A DNA stretch of 40,005 nucleotides, taken from the NCBI GenBank assembly GCA_965178525.1, contig CBCXVS010000023.1, positions 1 to 40,005 on the forward strand. Direction: 5' to 3'. Below, piece by piece: positions 7,578 to 15,543 of the stretch. The notes beneath the pieces were generated by a model that was not told where the DNA came from, did not search any database, and worked only from the letters and a program-made list of their open reading frames with translations. Source of the DNA: CBCXVS01 sp965178525. GTDB taxonomy: Bacteria; Tectomicrobia; Entotheonellia; Entotheonellales; Entotheonellaceae. The number at the start of each line of letters is the position of its first letter. Within the stretch, counting starts at the first letter, position 1. Made by a program: the position numbers and the translations under genes.

Positions 7578-7925
7578 ATGATGCAAACACCGAATCGACA
7601 GATTGCCAACATGGCGGGTGAACTGGCTGCCCCACGGCAAAACGGCGAACTCGTCTTCGACACGCCATGGGAAGCGCGGGCTTTTGGCATGGCCGTGGTT
7701 CTCCATGACAACGGTCTCTACAAATGGCGCGAGTTTAGCCAGGGACTGGCGGCGGAGATCGCTGCGGCGGAACAGCACCGCATCGACTCGAGTTATTATG
7801 AACGCTGGCTGGCCTCACTGGAGAAACTCGTCGTGGCAGCGGGGCTGATGACGCCAGACGAGTTGCATGCACGGATGGCGGCATACGCCTCTGGCGCACA
7901 GGCTGAGCACGATGAGAACGTCTGA
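7578..7925 (+). CDS. Nitrile hydratase accessory/activator-like protein (orphan)
   Basis: The 115-residue protein contains PRQNGELVFDTPWEARAFGMAVVLHDNGLYKWREF followed near its end by YYERWLASLEKLVVAAGLM. Both blocks are characteristic of the nitrile hydratase activator and of the N-terminal part of the nitrile hydratase beta subunit (helical fold). Such proteins help load the metal (Co or Fe) into the alpha subunit of nitrile hydratase or thiocyanate hydrolase. The ribosome site GGGAGG at 7565-7570 supports the ATG at 7578, with a second ATG right after. No nitrile hydratase alpha or beta gene is within the window, so it is an orphan: the enzyme is elsewhere or the protein serves a related metalloenzyme. 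Confidence 0.8.
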   Translation: MMQTPNRQIANMAGELAAPRQNGELVFDTPWEARAFGMAVVLHDNGLYKWREFSQGLAAEIAAAEQHRIDSSYYERWLASLEKLVVAAGLMTPDELHARMAAYASGAQAEHDENV

Positions 7926-8067
7926 TCCAGAGGTCCATTCATACATGCTGCGAATGGTCCAAGCCATACAACTGGCAAGGTTCCGTTGCAGAGAACGGGG
8001 GACTGTGTTATGTCTTTCTTAAGCCAACTTCGATAGATCATTTCCCCTCGGCAAAGGATAGGATAAT

Positions 8068-8718
8068 ATGGCCTTTAGGGACAAACGCGTTGCCAATTCG
8101 TGGTTGGCGGATGAGCTGTGGAAGCTCGGCGCGATCCGATTCGGCGACTTTACCTTTGGAAAATCGACCGTCAATTCGCCTGTTTATGTCAATCTCCGCT
8201 TACTCATTAGTAATCCTCAGGCGCTACAACGCATTGCAGAAGTGATGCTGGATGAAGTGCTCACGCTGCAACGTATGCGTCACCCACAGCTTGCTCAGTA
8301 CGATTTGCTGGCGGGCGTGCCCTTTGGCGGCCTGCATCTGGCCACGGCATTTTCCCTCAACTCCGGCACGCCGATGATCTATCTGCACCCGCCGAAGGCA
8401 GGGAACCGGACCGTGGTCGAGGGGAATTACACCGCCGGACAAACCATGTTGGTGATCGATGACCTGATTACAGGCGGCCGCAGTGTGATGCATACCGCGC
8501 AGCGCTTGGACGAAGATAGTTTAATCGTCGAAGATGCCGTGGTCCTCGTCGATCGCCAGCAAGGAGCCTATGAACGTCTCAAACAGCGCGGCATTAATCT
8601 GGTCTCGATTCTGACCCTGGAATCTATCCTGCATTATCTGGGATCGAGTCACAAAATTTCTGAGGAATGGTACCACAAGAGCCTGGAATATTTAGGAAAG
8701 CACTGCTCCGGCGCCTAA
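8068..8718 (+). CDS. pyrE: Orotate phosphoribosyltransferase family protein
   Basis: A 216-residue type I phosphoribosyltransferase. It shows the orotate-family opening WLADELWKLGAIRFGDFTFGKSTVNSPVYVNLR (family pattern: L..xGxFxLxSGxxSPxYxDxR). The DLLAGVPFGGLHLATAFSL pocket loop and the PRPP-binding motif MLVIDDLITGGRSVM near residues 130-144 follow. The motif differs slightly from the common VEDVxTTGxS. These enzymes make OMP from orotate and PRPP in pyrimidine synthesis. Lys and Arg in PKAGNRTVVEG match the catalytic loop only loosely. It resembles the bifunctional-like OPRT branch, so PyrE activity is likely but the variant motif leaves some doubt. A GGATAGGA ribosome site precedes the ATG. 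It converges with the IMPase gene. Confidence 0.8.
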   Translation: MAFRDKRVANSWLADELWKLGAIRFGDFTFGKSTVNSPVYVNLRLLISNPQALQRIAEVMLDEVLTLQRMRHPQLAQYDLLAGVPFGGLHLATAFSLNSGTPMIYLHPPKAGNRTVVEGNYTAGQTMLVIDDLITGGRSVMHTAQRLDEDSLIVEDAVVLVDRQQGAYERLKQRGINLVSILTLESILHYLGSSHKISEEWYHKSLEYLGKHCSGA

Positions 8719-8741
8719 CCCGGCGGGCGTGACGCCGGAGC
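8705..8741. terminator. Inverted repeat between convergent genes
   Basis: GCTCCGGCG at 8705-8713 is repeated inverted as CGCCGGAGC at 8733-8741, straddling the stop codons of the converging phosphoribosyltransferase and IMPase genes. It is a likely shared terminator, although there is no T-tract. Confidence 0.4.
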
Positions 8742-9577
8742 TATTCGGCTGGGACGGAGGACGGAGAGGGGGCGGTCAGCTCGCCATTACAGAGGCGATG
8801 TAAATCGAGCTGAGCATTGTCACACAACACAAAACCTTGGGGTTGCAAGGTATCGAGTGACTGTCCCTGCCGGTCCAGCGCGCGGCCTCCAGCGCACTGG
8901 ACCAGAAACGCTGCGGCCGCAATGTCCCAGCTTTTGACCCGATTCCGCATGCGGCCGTACACATAGCCATCCGCTGCCCCCTTCGCCACCTGACACATGT
9001 TGAGGGCGATCGAACCGCCAAACCGGTACATCTGTTTGATACCCCGGTCCCACTCCAAGGCGTTCAGATGGTGTCGCAACGCGTCCCGAGGCGAATAATC
9101 GAGAATCAACCGCGCCTGGGTCAGGTCGTCCACCGCTGTCACCTGCACCGGATGTCCGTTGACCAGGGTCTGCTCGCCCTGCACGGCGGTGTATAATTCA
9201 TCGTGGAACGGATGGTATACCACCCCGAGAAGTGTCCGTGTTTCATGCGTCAGGGCAATGGTAACGCCGGAAAAATGCTGCCCGCGAATGTAGGACTCCG
9301 TGCCATCGAGCGGATCAACAATCCAGGTGTAAGGCGAGGCTGCCCGCTGCGTGCCGGACTCTTCGCTGACCATCGCATGGTCCGGAAACGCGCGCCGTAT
9401 CACGGCGCCAATCGCCTCATCCGACAGCCGATCCACATTGGTCACGACTTCTTGGCGATCTTTGTGCGCAATTTCCAGAGGCTCATAGCGATAGGTACGC
9501 AAGATATGGCCGCCAGCCAACACCGCTTCCTCCGCCACTTCCCGACATTCTTTGAGTAAGCTCTGCATACGTTGCAT
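8741..9577 (-). CDS. Inositol monophosphatase family protein
   Basis: About 278 residues from the chosen Met (MQRMQSLLKE; a second Met is three codons on). All metal-binding blocks of the Mg-dependent, Li-sensitive phosphatase family are present: MVSEESG (Glu at motif A), YTWIVDPLDGTESYIRG (WIVDPxDGTxxF pattern) and SWDIAAAAFLVQCAGG (WDxAA motif near the C-terminus). Possible substrates are inositol phosphate, histidinol phosphate, fructose bisphosphate or 3'-phosphoadenosine 5'-phosphate; sequence alone does not separate these. In DPLDGTESYIRG the usual Asn-Phe after GT is Glu-Ser-Tyr. The gene is divergent from nothing obvious upstream; mutM follows on the same strand about 90 bp away. Confidence 0.85.
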   Translation of the reverse strand: MQRMQSLLKECREVAEEAVLAGGHILRTYRYEPLEIAHKDRQEVVTNVDRLSDEAIGAVIRRAFPDHAMVSEESGTQRAASPYTWIVDPLDGTESYIRGQHFSGVTIALTHETRTLLGVVYHPFHDELYTAVQGEQTLVNGHPVQVTAVDDLTQARLILDYSPRDALRHHLNALEWDRGIKQMYRFGGSIALNMCQVAKGAADGYVYGRMRNRVKSWDIAAAAFLVQCAGGRALDRQGQSLDTLQPQGFVLCDNAQLDLHRLCNGELTAPSPSSVPAE

Positions 9578-9664
9578 CCCAACCCCAACCCCGTTGCCAC
9601 CATGGTCTATGTGTCGCAAGTATACTGCATGGTCTCGTTTCGGTGCACGGTCGGCATCAGACGT

Positions 9665-10489
9665 TCAGCGCTGACACCCCGGACAGTAATAACTGCTACG
9701 GCCAGCCTGTACGATGCGCCGAATACGGCGGCGATCGCGCTGGCAGGGTTCCCCTTCGCGTCCATAGACGAGGAGTTGATTCTGAAATTCCCCTTGCCGC
9801 CCTTCACTATCGACGTAATCCGACAGGGTCGTGCCGCGATTGTCAATCGCGCTCCGCAACACCTGCTGTACCGCTGTGCAGATGCGATCCCAATGCATCC
9901 GCCGCAGACGTCCCGCCTCCCGCGTCGGCCGCACTCGGGCGAGATACAGGCATTCGCTGGCGTAGATGTTGCCAACGCCAACGACGACGTGGGCGTCCAT
10001 GAGAAAATTTTTTACGGGCCGGTGCAGACCACGGGCGCGGTCGTGCAGATACGCACCGGAAAAGCCGGACGACAAGGGCTCGGGACCTAAGTCGCGCAGC
10101 CGCGGATGCTTGGGCAGTTCGTCTACCGTGGTCAAAAAGCACATGCCAAAGCGGCGGGTATCATGAAAGCGGAGTTCTAACGCCGGCCCGAGGTGAAAAA
10201 TCAGGTGATCGTGCGGCGCATCTTCGGCGGCTGGCGGCCCGGCCCACAAGCGGCCGGTCATGCCGAGATGGATCACCAACACGCGGTTCGGATGCAAGTG
10301 GATCAGGAGGTATTTGGCGCGCCGCTCTACGCCCGTTATCGTACAGTCCACCGCGTCTTCCTGCAGGGCTGCGGCATCCACGACATCGCGTAAACGCGCT
10401 TGACGCACCCGGACGCCGGTAATGGCCTGGCCGACAAGCCGGGGTTCCAATCCACGCCGAACGGTTTCCACCTCGGGTAACTCGGGCAT
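9665..10489 (-). CDS. mutM: Formamidopyrimidine-DNA glycosylase with a degenerate zinc finger
   Basis: Starts MPELPEVETVRRGL, giving the catalytic N-terminal proline (P2) and E3. This fixes the start, since Pro must follow the initiator Met. The lesion-binding region shows RRAKYLLIHL with the conserved Lys and HLGMTGRL. The helix-two-turns-helix region carries VVGVGNIYASECLYLARVRP. The C-terminal finger is GEPCQRDRRRIRRIVQAGRSSYYCPGCQR. The usual pattern is CxxC...CxxC, and here the second cysteine is Asp, leaving three cysteines. The rest, including the lesion-recognition Arg in GRSSYYC, is conserved, so the enzyme is probably still a base-excision repair glycosylase acting on 8-oxoguanine and Fapy lesions. 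At 274 residues it has standard length. Confidence 0.93.
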   Translation of the reverse strand: MPELPEVETVRRGLEPRLVGQAITGVRVRQARLRDVVDAAALQEDAVDCTITGVERRAKYLLIHLHPNRVLVIHLGMTGRLWAGPPAAEDAPHDHLIFHLGPALELRFHDTRRFGMCFLTTVDELPKHPRLRDLGPEPLSSGFSGAYLHDRARGLHRPVKNFLMDAHVVVGVGNIYASECLYLARVRPTREAGRLRRMHWDRICTAVQQVLRSAIDNRGTTLSDYVDSEGRQGEFQNQLLVYGREGEPCQRDRRRIRRIVQAGRSSYYCPGCQR

Positions 10490-10861
10490 AAGGCTTCCCC
10501 TCTTCCCCCTGTACCGCCATCGGTCACTGCGCTTGTTTTCCACCATACTACATTGCCGCATATATGCAAGTGCGCTTGTGCCCGCGCCGGCGTCCGGCTC
10601 CTTCCCACATCACATGGGGTGGCTTTCTCTGGCCGTTGGATGCGGGACCAAAACCGGGACGGCCCAAGCGCCTGCTGCTTTTACTCCGGATTCTCCCCTG
10701 ACCCGTGTGCATGCGGTCCGTGCCTTAAGAGGCCCACAAGATGCCGTGAGCAAGGTCGCTGGACCGGCAGAACAAGGGAAGGGGCTGATCTTCTCGTTGC
10801 AGCAAGGCACAAAATACGCCACACTCGTGTGCCATCGCCTGGAAAGTTGCGAGGAGGATAT
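10490..10861. other. Intergenic region between mutM and the TolB-like gene
   Basis: Open frames cross this stretch in the plus direction but look like nothing known, and a clear start with ribosome site for the next gene lies at its end. It holds the 10-bp palindrome GCATATATGC at 10558-10567. No confident promoter was found, although the two flanking genes are divergent and must both be transcribed from here. Confidence 0.4.
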
Positions 10862-11932
10862 ATGCGACGTCGACGAGGGTTCTTGGAGATCGTGTTCGCG
10901 CTCTGCTTGTTATGCGGTTTCGCCATCCTCAGCACTGCGCAAGCGCCGGCAGAGCGTCATCTGCGTCACGTCACCCGCCTGACGTTCGACGGTGACAATG
11001 GCGAAGCCTACTTCAGTTGGGATGACACGCATCTGATCTGGCAGTCCAACCGTGGTGGGTACGCCTGCGATAAAATCTGGATGATGCGAACCGACGGTTC
11101 TGGAAAACGCCTGATTAGCCCCAACCGTGGCGCCCATACGTGCTCGTTTTTCTTTCCGGGTAACACGACCGTCGTCTTTGCCTCCACCAGTCACCTGCCA
11201 GGGGCGTGTCCGCCTAAACCGGATGGCCGGCTCACGGAGAAATACCGCTATACCTGGCCGCTGTATCCCTATGATATTTTTGTGGCTGGCGCCGACGGTT
11301 CAAACCTCCGCCGCCTGACCACCAATCCGAAATACGATGCCGAACCGATCATTGCACCGGACGGCTCGCGCGTCGTGTTTGGCTCACAGCGCCACGGGGA
11401 TTTCGATATCTACAGCATGCGGGCGGACGGTTCCGATCTACGCCGCCTCACGACCCGTGTCGGATACGACGGCGGACCGTGGTTCTCGCCCGACGGCACA
11501 CAAATCATTTGGCGCGCCTGGTATCCCGCAACCGCAGAGGATAAAGCCATGTGGCGCGAGTGGATGACACACGATTATATCGCCGCTGTGCCACTGGACC
11601 TGTGGGTGATGGAAGCCGATGGCGCCAACAAACGCCGCCTCACACACAACGGCGCCACCAATTGGGCGCCCTCGTGGCACCCGGATGGCCGACGCATTAT
11701 CTTTGCCAGTAATATGGACGATTGGCGGGAAAAATGGCAGACATACGGACACAATTTCGAACTCTATCTCATCAACCGCGATGGGACGAATCTCACCCGT
11801 CTGACATTCAATACCGTTTTCGACAGCTTCCCGATGTTTTCCCACAGTGGCACGAAACTGGTCTTTGCCTCCAACCGCGACCCGCAAAAACCCCGTGCCA
11901 CCGATATTTACTTGGCCGAGTGGGTCGAGTAA
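10862..11932 (+). CDS. Secreted TolB-like beta-propeller (PD40) protein
   Basis: The start at MRRRRGFLEIVFALCLLCGF has a GGAGG site five bases upstream, which rules out the longer frame. It gives a classical signal peptide cut after STAQA. The 356-residue protein then consists of WD40-like PD40 repeats. Each repeat has the TolB form of a strand such as IWMMRTDGSGKRLI, IFVAGADGSNLRRLT, IYSMRADGSDLRRLT, LWVMEADGANKRRLT or LYLINRDGTNLTRLT, alternating with PxxSPDGxxIxF segments. It should form a six-bladed propeller in the periplasm. It lacks the N-terminal TolB domain and there is no tol-pal cluster nearby, so it is TolB-like and not TolB itself; a role in binding or as an exported scaffold is likely. 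Confidence 0.82.
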   Translation: MRRRRGFLEIVFALCLLCGFAILSTAQAPAERHLRHVTRLTFDGDNGEAYFSWDDTHLIWQSNRGGYACDKIWMMRTDGSGKRLISPNRGAHTCSFFFPGNTTVVFASTSHLPGACPPKPDGRLTEKYRYTWPLYPYDIFVAGADGSNLRRLTTNPKYDAEPIIAPDGSRVVFGSQRHGDFDIYSMRADGSDLRRLTTRVGYDGGPWFSPDGTQIIWRAWYPATAEDKAMWREWMTHDYIAAVPLDLWVMEADGANKRRLTHNGATNWAPSWHPDGRRIIFASNMDDWREKWQTYGHNFELYLINRDGTNLTRLTFNTVFDSFPMFSHSGTKLVFASNRDPQKPRATDIYLAEWVE

Positions 11933-11945
11933 GCGCTGCGTCCGA

Positions 11946-12848
11946 TCATTCCCGTATCCCTGGGACCGACCAGGCCAGCTCCAGTAATGCGCGGCTCTGT
12001 GGACCTGCCCTGCTCACACGTGCCGGGGTATCCGCCGCCTCCGCGATGACGAAGTAAAAGCGGCCGGGTTGGGTCACAATTACCCACATGGTCACCATTC
12101 TGAGCAGGTATTCACGCGTCTCAGCCGGCAAATGATGCCGCCGATAGAGCGCCCAGAGATCGCGAGTTTGGGCTCGGCGCATGGCTCGGGCGAGATTGTT
12201 CTCCCCAAAGTTGTACGCGGCGAGAACATGTAAGGGCCTCTGCGCACCAAACCGCTGCCGCAGGGTGTGTAAATAGCGCGCCGCCGCTTGCGTCGCGTGT
12301 TTGGGATCGAGGCGCTCGTCGACCGATGCAGACACCTCTAAGCCGAACGTGCGCGCCGTCGTATCGATAAATTGCCACAAGCCACGGGCCCCACTAATAG
12401 GGTGACTGACATCGGGACGAAAAGCGCTCTCAACTAAGGGAAGATAAGCGTAATAGGTAGGGAGTCCGTGCTGCCGGAAGAGATGTTTGATCATCGGCAG
12501 ATGCACATCAGCCCGGAGCAACGTCGCCTGCACGTCTTTGCGGGAGCGCCTCGTGTATTCATGGACCCGCTGACTAACCCGCTGCCGGAAAAACGCTGGC
12601 ATCTGCCGAGGATCGAGATCATAACGGGGCAGTATCCGCTCCAGCAGCACATTGATTTCGGCCCGAGATGGCAGCGGACGCCGGACCATCCGGGGTTTCG
12701 TCGTCCGGCGGAGCAGCTGCAACAAGTCATGGCGCCACGCTGGAGACGATGGCAATATCGGAGAAACCGCTGGTGGCAAAACCAGTGGAGGGCTCACATC
12801 CTGCCGAGCCAAAACGCGTTGCGCAAGGGACGCAGAGATAATTGGCAT
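11946..12848 (-). CDS. Lytic transglycosylase (MltD/SLT family), signal peptide apparently out of frame
   Basis: The catalytic SLT domain lies at about residues 125-240: LPTYYAYLPLVESAFRPD with the catalytic Glu, SGARGLWQFIDTTARTFGL and later YLHTLRQRFGAQRPLHVLAAYNFGENNLARAM. These are the GLWQF and AAYNxGxxN motifs of MltD-type enzymes that cut murein glycan strands. The predicted start MPIISASLAQRV has no signal peptide and no good ribosome site. Directly upstream another minus-strand frame (12727-12960) encodes MARRPYGQCF and then LWPLVALCLVGLPHVGWS, a signal peptide, continuing LDANYL right at the point where this frame begins. A one-base frameshift therefore separates signal and enzyme. 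The rest is N-terminal basic linker and a C-terminal tail of about 60 residues. Confidence 0.75.
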   Translation of the reverse strand: MPIISASLAQRVLARQDVSPPLVLPPAVSPILPSSPAWRHDLLQLLRRTTKPRMVRRPLPSRAEINVLLERILPRYDLDPRQMPAFFRQRVSQRVHEYTRRSRKDVQATLLRADVHLPMIKHLFRQHGLPTYYAYLPLVESAFRPDVSHPISGARGLWQFIDTTARTFGLEVSASVDERLDPKHATQAAARYLHTLRQRFGAQRPLHVLAAYNFGENNLARAMRRAQTRDLWALYRRHHLPAETREYLLRMVTMWVIVTQPGRFYFVIAEAADTPARVSRAGPQSRALLELAWSVPGIRE

Positions 12849-12951
12849 CCAGGCTCCACCCCACGTGTGGCAACCCCACGAGGCACAAGGCTACAAGTGG
12901 CCACAGACGCCAGTGATGTCTTATCGTGAGGAAGCACTGGCCGTATGGTCG
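12849..12951 (-). pseudogene. Out-of-frame signal peptide of the lytic transglycosylase
   Basis: Codons from ATG at 12949-12951 (MARRPYGQCFLTIRHHW, hydrophobic LWPLVALCLVGL, then PHVGWSLDAN) form an excellent signal peptide. The frame runs on into nonsense and ends at 12727. The transglycosylase frame itself is blocked upstream by TAA, so the two parts can be joined only by a frameshift near 12850. Confidence 0.45.
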
Positions 12952-12960
12952 CCGTGCCAT

Positions 12961-13390
12961 AGCATACTCCTCTTACGCATCAGCAAACGACAGCCCACGC
13001 CCAATCCGGACGGACGCAGTACCCGGACACCATCCGTTTACGCGCCAGCGTGTGAGACGTCGCACTTTGCTTCGCTATGATGGATCAGAACTTTCATCGA
13101 AATGGGTATTCTGATCCGGAACCTATGAACTCTTGTGCTCTAACTACAAGAGGAGAAGCATAGCATATTCATGAGCCGACTTGAAGTTTTTTTCAGTACT
13201 CACATATACTGTCAAAAACGATGTCAGGTTGGATGAGGTGCAAACGTGGGATATGAGAATTCGGCATGCAGACGCCGTCTCAGTATTGAGACGGCATATC
13301 GGTCAAAACTGAGACACGAGCACAATGAAACACATGCACGCCCATGCAACCGGCAGATCACCGGCGACAAGCGGCTGGTAGATCACATAC
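12961..13390. other. Gene-free gap rich in inverted repeats
   Basis: No convincing coding sequence is seen on either strand in these 430 bases, which are more AT-rich than the flanks. Three perfect inverted repeats occur in the middle and right parts (see the regulatory entry). The left edge may hold the promoter of the transglycosylase gene. Confidence 0.5.
13082..13295. promoter_or_regulatory. Three perfect inverted repeats in a gap
   Basis: (1) GGATCAGAA at 13082-13090 with TTCTGATCC at 13109-13117; (2) CTCTTGT at 13130-13136 with ACAAGAG at 13146-13152; (3) GCCGTCTCA at 13274-13282, loop GTAT, TGAGACGGC at 13287-13295. Item 3 is a compact hairpin that could end TatD-operon transcripts, though it has no T-tract. 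Items 1 and 2 look more like operators or RNA stems. Confidence 0.4.
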
Positions 13391-14200
13391 TTAACCCCTG
13401 TCATGCGTCAACGCACCCGCATCTCTTGCTCCAAACACCCGATGCACATTGCCCATCAGCACGTCGTGCACCTCGGTGCGGGGCACGCCTTTGAGCTGCG
13501 CAACCTCCTCTGCCACGCGCGCGACGAGGGCCGGTGTGGTTCGCTGCCCGGCAAATTCTCCGCCGTACGCCCAAGGGCCATCGCTTTCCACAAGCAAATT
13601 CGTTAACGGAACCGCCTCGACCAATTGGCGGTCGCGGTCGCGATAGCACACCTCAGGCGTCACCGAGATGTAATAGCCCGCCGCACAGATCGCCGCCGTG
13701 GTTTCTGGCGAACTCTTGTGCCAGTGAAAGACGGCGCCCGGCGGCTCGTAGCGTTTGACAATTTCCAGCGCCACCGCAGCCGTCGCATGCGGCGCGTGTA
13801 GCACGACCGGCAAACTTAACCGAACCGCGGCCTGCACCAAAGCCTGGAGCAAGGCTTCATGTTGTCGTGCCTGCGCGTTGGTCATGCGCTGGTCAAGCAG
13901 CGCGTAGTGTGGCAGCCCAATTTCCCCCATGGCCACCACACGGTCACGATGAGCGGCAATTTGCGCGACAACGGCTTCCATCTCTTCCCAGGACGCATCG
14001 AGACGCTCCGGATGCAAGCCTAACGCTGCCCATACCTGCGTCGGAAAGCGCTGTTGTAACGCCAGAATGCGGGTATTGGACGTATGGCCGGTCCCGGCCG
14101 CTACAGCTGCAGCCACACCGGCATCGTGGCTCTGCTGGCACACCACTTCCGGATCCGAGTAGCTCGCTGCATCAAGATGACAATGGACATCTACAAGCAT
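13391..14200 (-). CDS. TatD family metal-dependent hydrolase
   Basis: The 269-residue TIM-barrel hydrolase shows all TatD landmarks. MLVDVHCHLD gives the HxH metal pair at residues 6 and 8. AMGEIGLPHY holds the bridging Glu. SLPVVLHAPHATAAV and GAVFHWHKSS hold metal-site His residues. TNLLVESDGPW holds the catalytic Asp. TatD proteins are 3'-5' DNA/RNA exonucleases or related nucleases linked to DNA repair and quality control in the cytosol. The family's usual length is about 260. It is the last gene of a six-gene minus-strand operon starting with the metallophosphoesterase gene at 17551, and lies 30 bp after the preceding membrane protein gene. The exact substrate is not predictable. Confidence 0.85.
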   Translation of the reverse strand: MLVDVHCHLDAASYSDPEVVCQQSHDAGVAAAVAAGTGHTSNTRILALQQRFPTQVWAALGLHPERLDASWEEMEAVVAQIAAHRDRVVAMGEIGLPHYALLDQRMTNAQARQHEALLQALVQAAVRLSLPVVLHAPHATAAVALEIVKRYEPPGAVFHWHKSSPETTAAICAAGYYISVTPEVCYRDRDRQLVEAVPLTNLLVESDGPWAYGGEFAGQRTTPALVARVAEEVAQLKGVPRTEVHDVLMGNVHRVFGARDAGALTHDRG

Positions 14201-14230
14201 TAGGGGACTCCTTCGGAAGCTGTCAGCTCC

Positions 14231-14740
14231 TCATCGCACCACCGCCAAATGGACAATGCGCCAGTCGGTAGCGGCGCGCTCCACATAAAAACGCAAGCCC
14301 TGCCGCCAGAAGAGATGAAATTTTTCCACCACGACGGCGCGGGCGTCTTCCAGTTGCTCAATGTGTACATAACTATGGTAGGTAGCCGTGCCGGCTATCG
14401 CCTCGCCACGGGCCAGACGCAGCCGCATCTGTTGGCGGAAGGCGCCAGCCGTGAGGTGTTCCATACGCGCCGCATCGCCTCGGTAGAGGGCGCTATAATA
14501 ACTGTGCACTGTATGCACGGGGGTGGAGAGATTAAAGATAACCTCGTCAGCTTGGAGCCGAATATGGATCCAGTCACGGTGTGACGTCTGTTGCAAGCCA
14601 AAATCAATCACTCGGCCAACGTGCGGTGCGAGCAACGCGCCCAGGAGCACGGCAACGATCAGCACCAGCCAAATGGCTCCCCCAACGCGGACGAATTTGG
14701 GCAACTCGGGTCGCTGCACCGGCTGATCCGGATGATTCAT
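14231..14740 (-). CDS. Single-pass membrane protein with a soluble domain, unknown function
   Basis: The 169-residue protein has a short cytoplasmic start, a membrane helix (about residues 21-41: AIWLVLIVAVLLGALLAPHV) and a soluble C-terminal part. That part includes VHSYYSALYRGDAARMEHLTAGAFRQQM and a later VVVEKFHLFWRQGLRFYVERAATDWRIVHLAV. The pattern of a YYxAL(Y)xxDAxxM helix followed by paired strands with a final W-R-I recalls NTF2/SnoaL-like or DUF4878-like domains, but I cannot name a family. It is 12 bp downstream of the TPR gene and 30 bp upstream of tatD in the same operon. Function unknown; an envelope scaffold or ligand-binding domain is possible. Confidence 0.7.
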   Translation of the reverse strand: MNHPDQPVQRPELPKFVRVGGAIWLVLIVAVLLGALLAPHVGRVIDFGLQQTSHRDWIHIRLQADEVIFNLSTPVHTVHSYYSALYRGDAARMEHLTAGAFRQQMRLRLARGEAIAGTATYHSYVHIEQLEDARAVVVEKFHLFWRQGLRFYVERAATDWRIVHLAVVR

Positions 14741-14752
14741 GAGCGCGTCAGC

Positions 14753-15517
14753 CTACCGTAAACGATCTTGCAAATCCCGTTTGTATTCCTGGGCCCGCAT
14801 GCGCCAAGTCTCTTCCTCTGCCAGCTCTCCGGCGACCTCGAGGTACTGATCCCAAACGCGCAGTCCCTCTTCGGAGCCCATACGTCCATATAGCATACCT
14901 AGATTGTAGAGCGCGGCCGTATACCCCGGCCGATGCTGCACGGCCCGTTTATAGGCATTAATCGCACAGTCGATTTCGTAGTAATCGAGCGAGCCATCCG
15001 ATTCCAACCCCTTCATCGCATGCACATTGCCACGATTGAAGTGGGCCTCAGCATACGTTTCACGCAGCTCCGTAGCGCGTTCAAAAGCATCGAGGGCGTC
15101 ATTATAGCGTTCCTGGCGCAGGAGTACCGTGCCCCGATTATAATGCACTTCAACCCAGTCTTCCTGCTGTTCAGCAGCCTTATCAAGCGCCTCCAGCGCC
15201 GCCTCATCGTCGCCCTGCCGCGCTAACACGGCGCCCAAATTAAAGAGCAACAACGCATCATCAGGCTGCTGGGCCAGGCCCTGACGACACTGCTCGACCG
15301 TCTCATCCCAACGTTCGAGCTTACCATAGACAACCGCCAACAGCGGATGGACTGCAGGCGGCGGCATATCAGATCGGAGTAAGGGCGCGCCCGCTTCGTC
15401 CGCTTCTTGCCAGTGCTCCGCCGCGACTAACGCGTGTAGCAAGGCTAAACGGGCCGCCTCGTCCTCAGGAGCGGCCTGTACAGCTTGGCGCAATTGGGCA
15501 AGAGCCGTCTCGTCCAT
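14753..15517 (-). CDS. TPR repeat protein
   Basis: The 254-residue helical protein carries tetratricopeptide repeats. Segments such as ALLLFNLGAVLARQGDDEAALEALDKA, VEVHYNRGTVLLRQERYNDALDAFERA, AEAHFNRGNVHAMKGL and AALYNLGMLYGRMGSEEGL follow the TPR pattern of WxxLGxxxxxxxxxxxAxxxFxxAL with a 34-residue period. There is no signal peptide or membrane segment, so it is cytosolic and should be a protein-protein interaction module. It is the fourth gene of the operon, following the LPS-kinase-like gene by 26 bp. It has a GAAAGGAAA ribosome site. Confidence 0.85.
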   Translation of the reverse strand: MDETALAQLRQAVQAAPEDEAARLALLHALVAAEHWQEADEAGAPLLRSDMPPPAVHPLLAVVYGKLERWDETVEQCRQGLAQQPDDALLLFNLGAVLARQGDDEAALEALDKAAEQQEDWVEVHYNRGTVLLRQERYNDALDAFERATELRETYAEAHFNRGNVHAMKGLESDGSLDYYEIDCAINAYKRAVQHRPGYTAALYNLGMLYGRMGSEEGLRVWDQYLEVAGELAEEETWRMRAQEYKRDLQDRLR

Positions 15518-15543
15518 TCCGCTTTCCTTTCACGCCACGTAGG

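Noticed and set aside
9572..10090. 172-codon plus-strand frame across the mutM gene
   Set aside because: Antisense of a gene with complete Fpg landmarks.
10553..10861. 103-codon N-terminal extension of the TolB-like protein
   Set aside because: A signal peptide and a GGAGG ribosome site mark the internal Met as the start.
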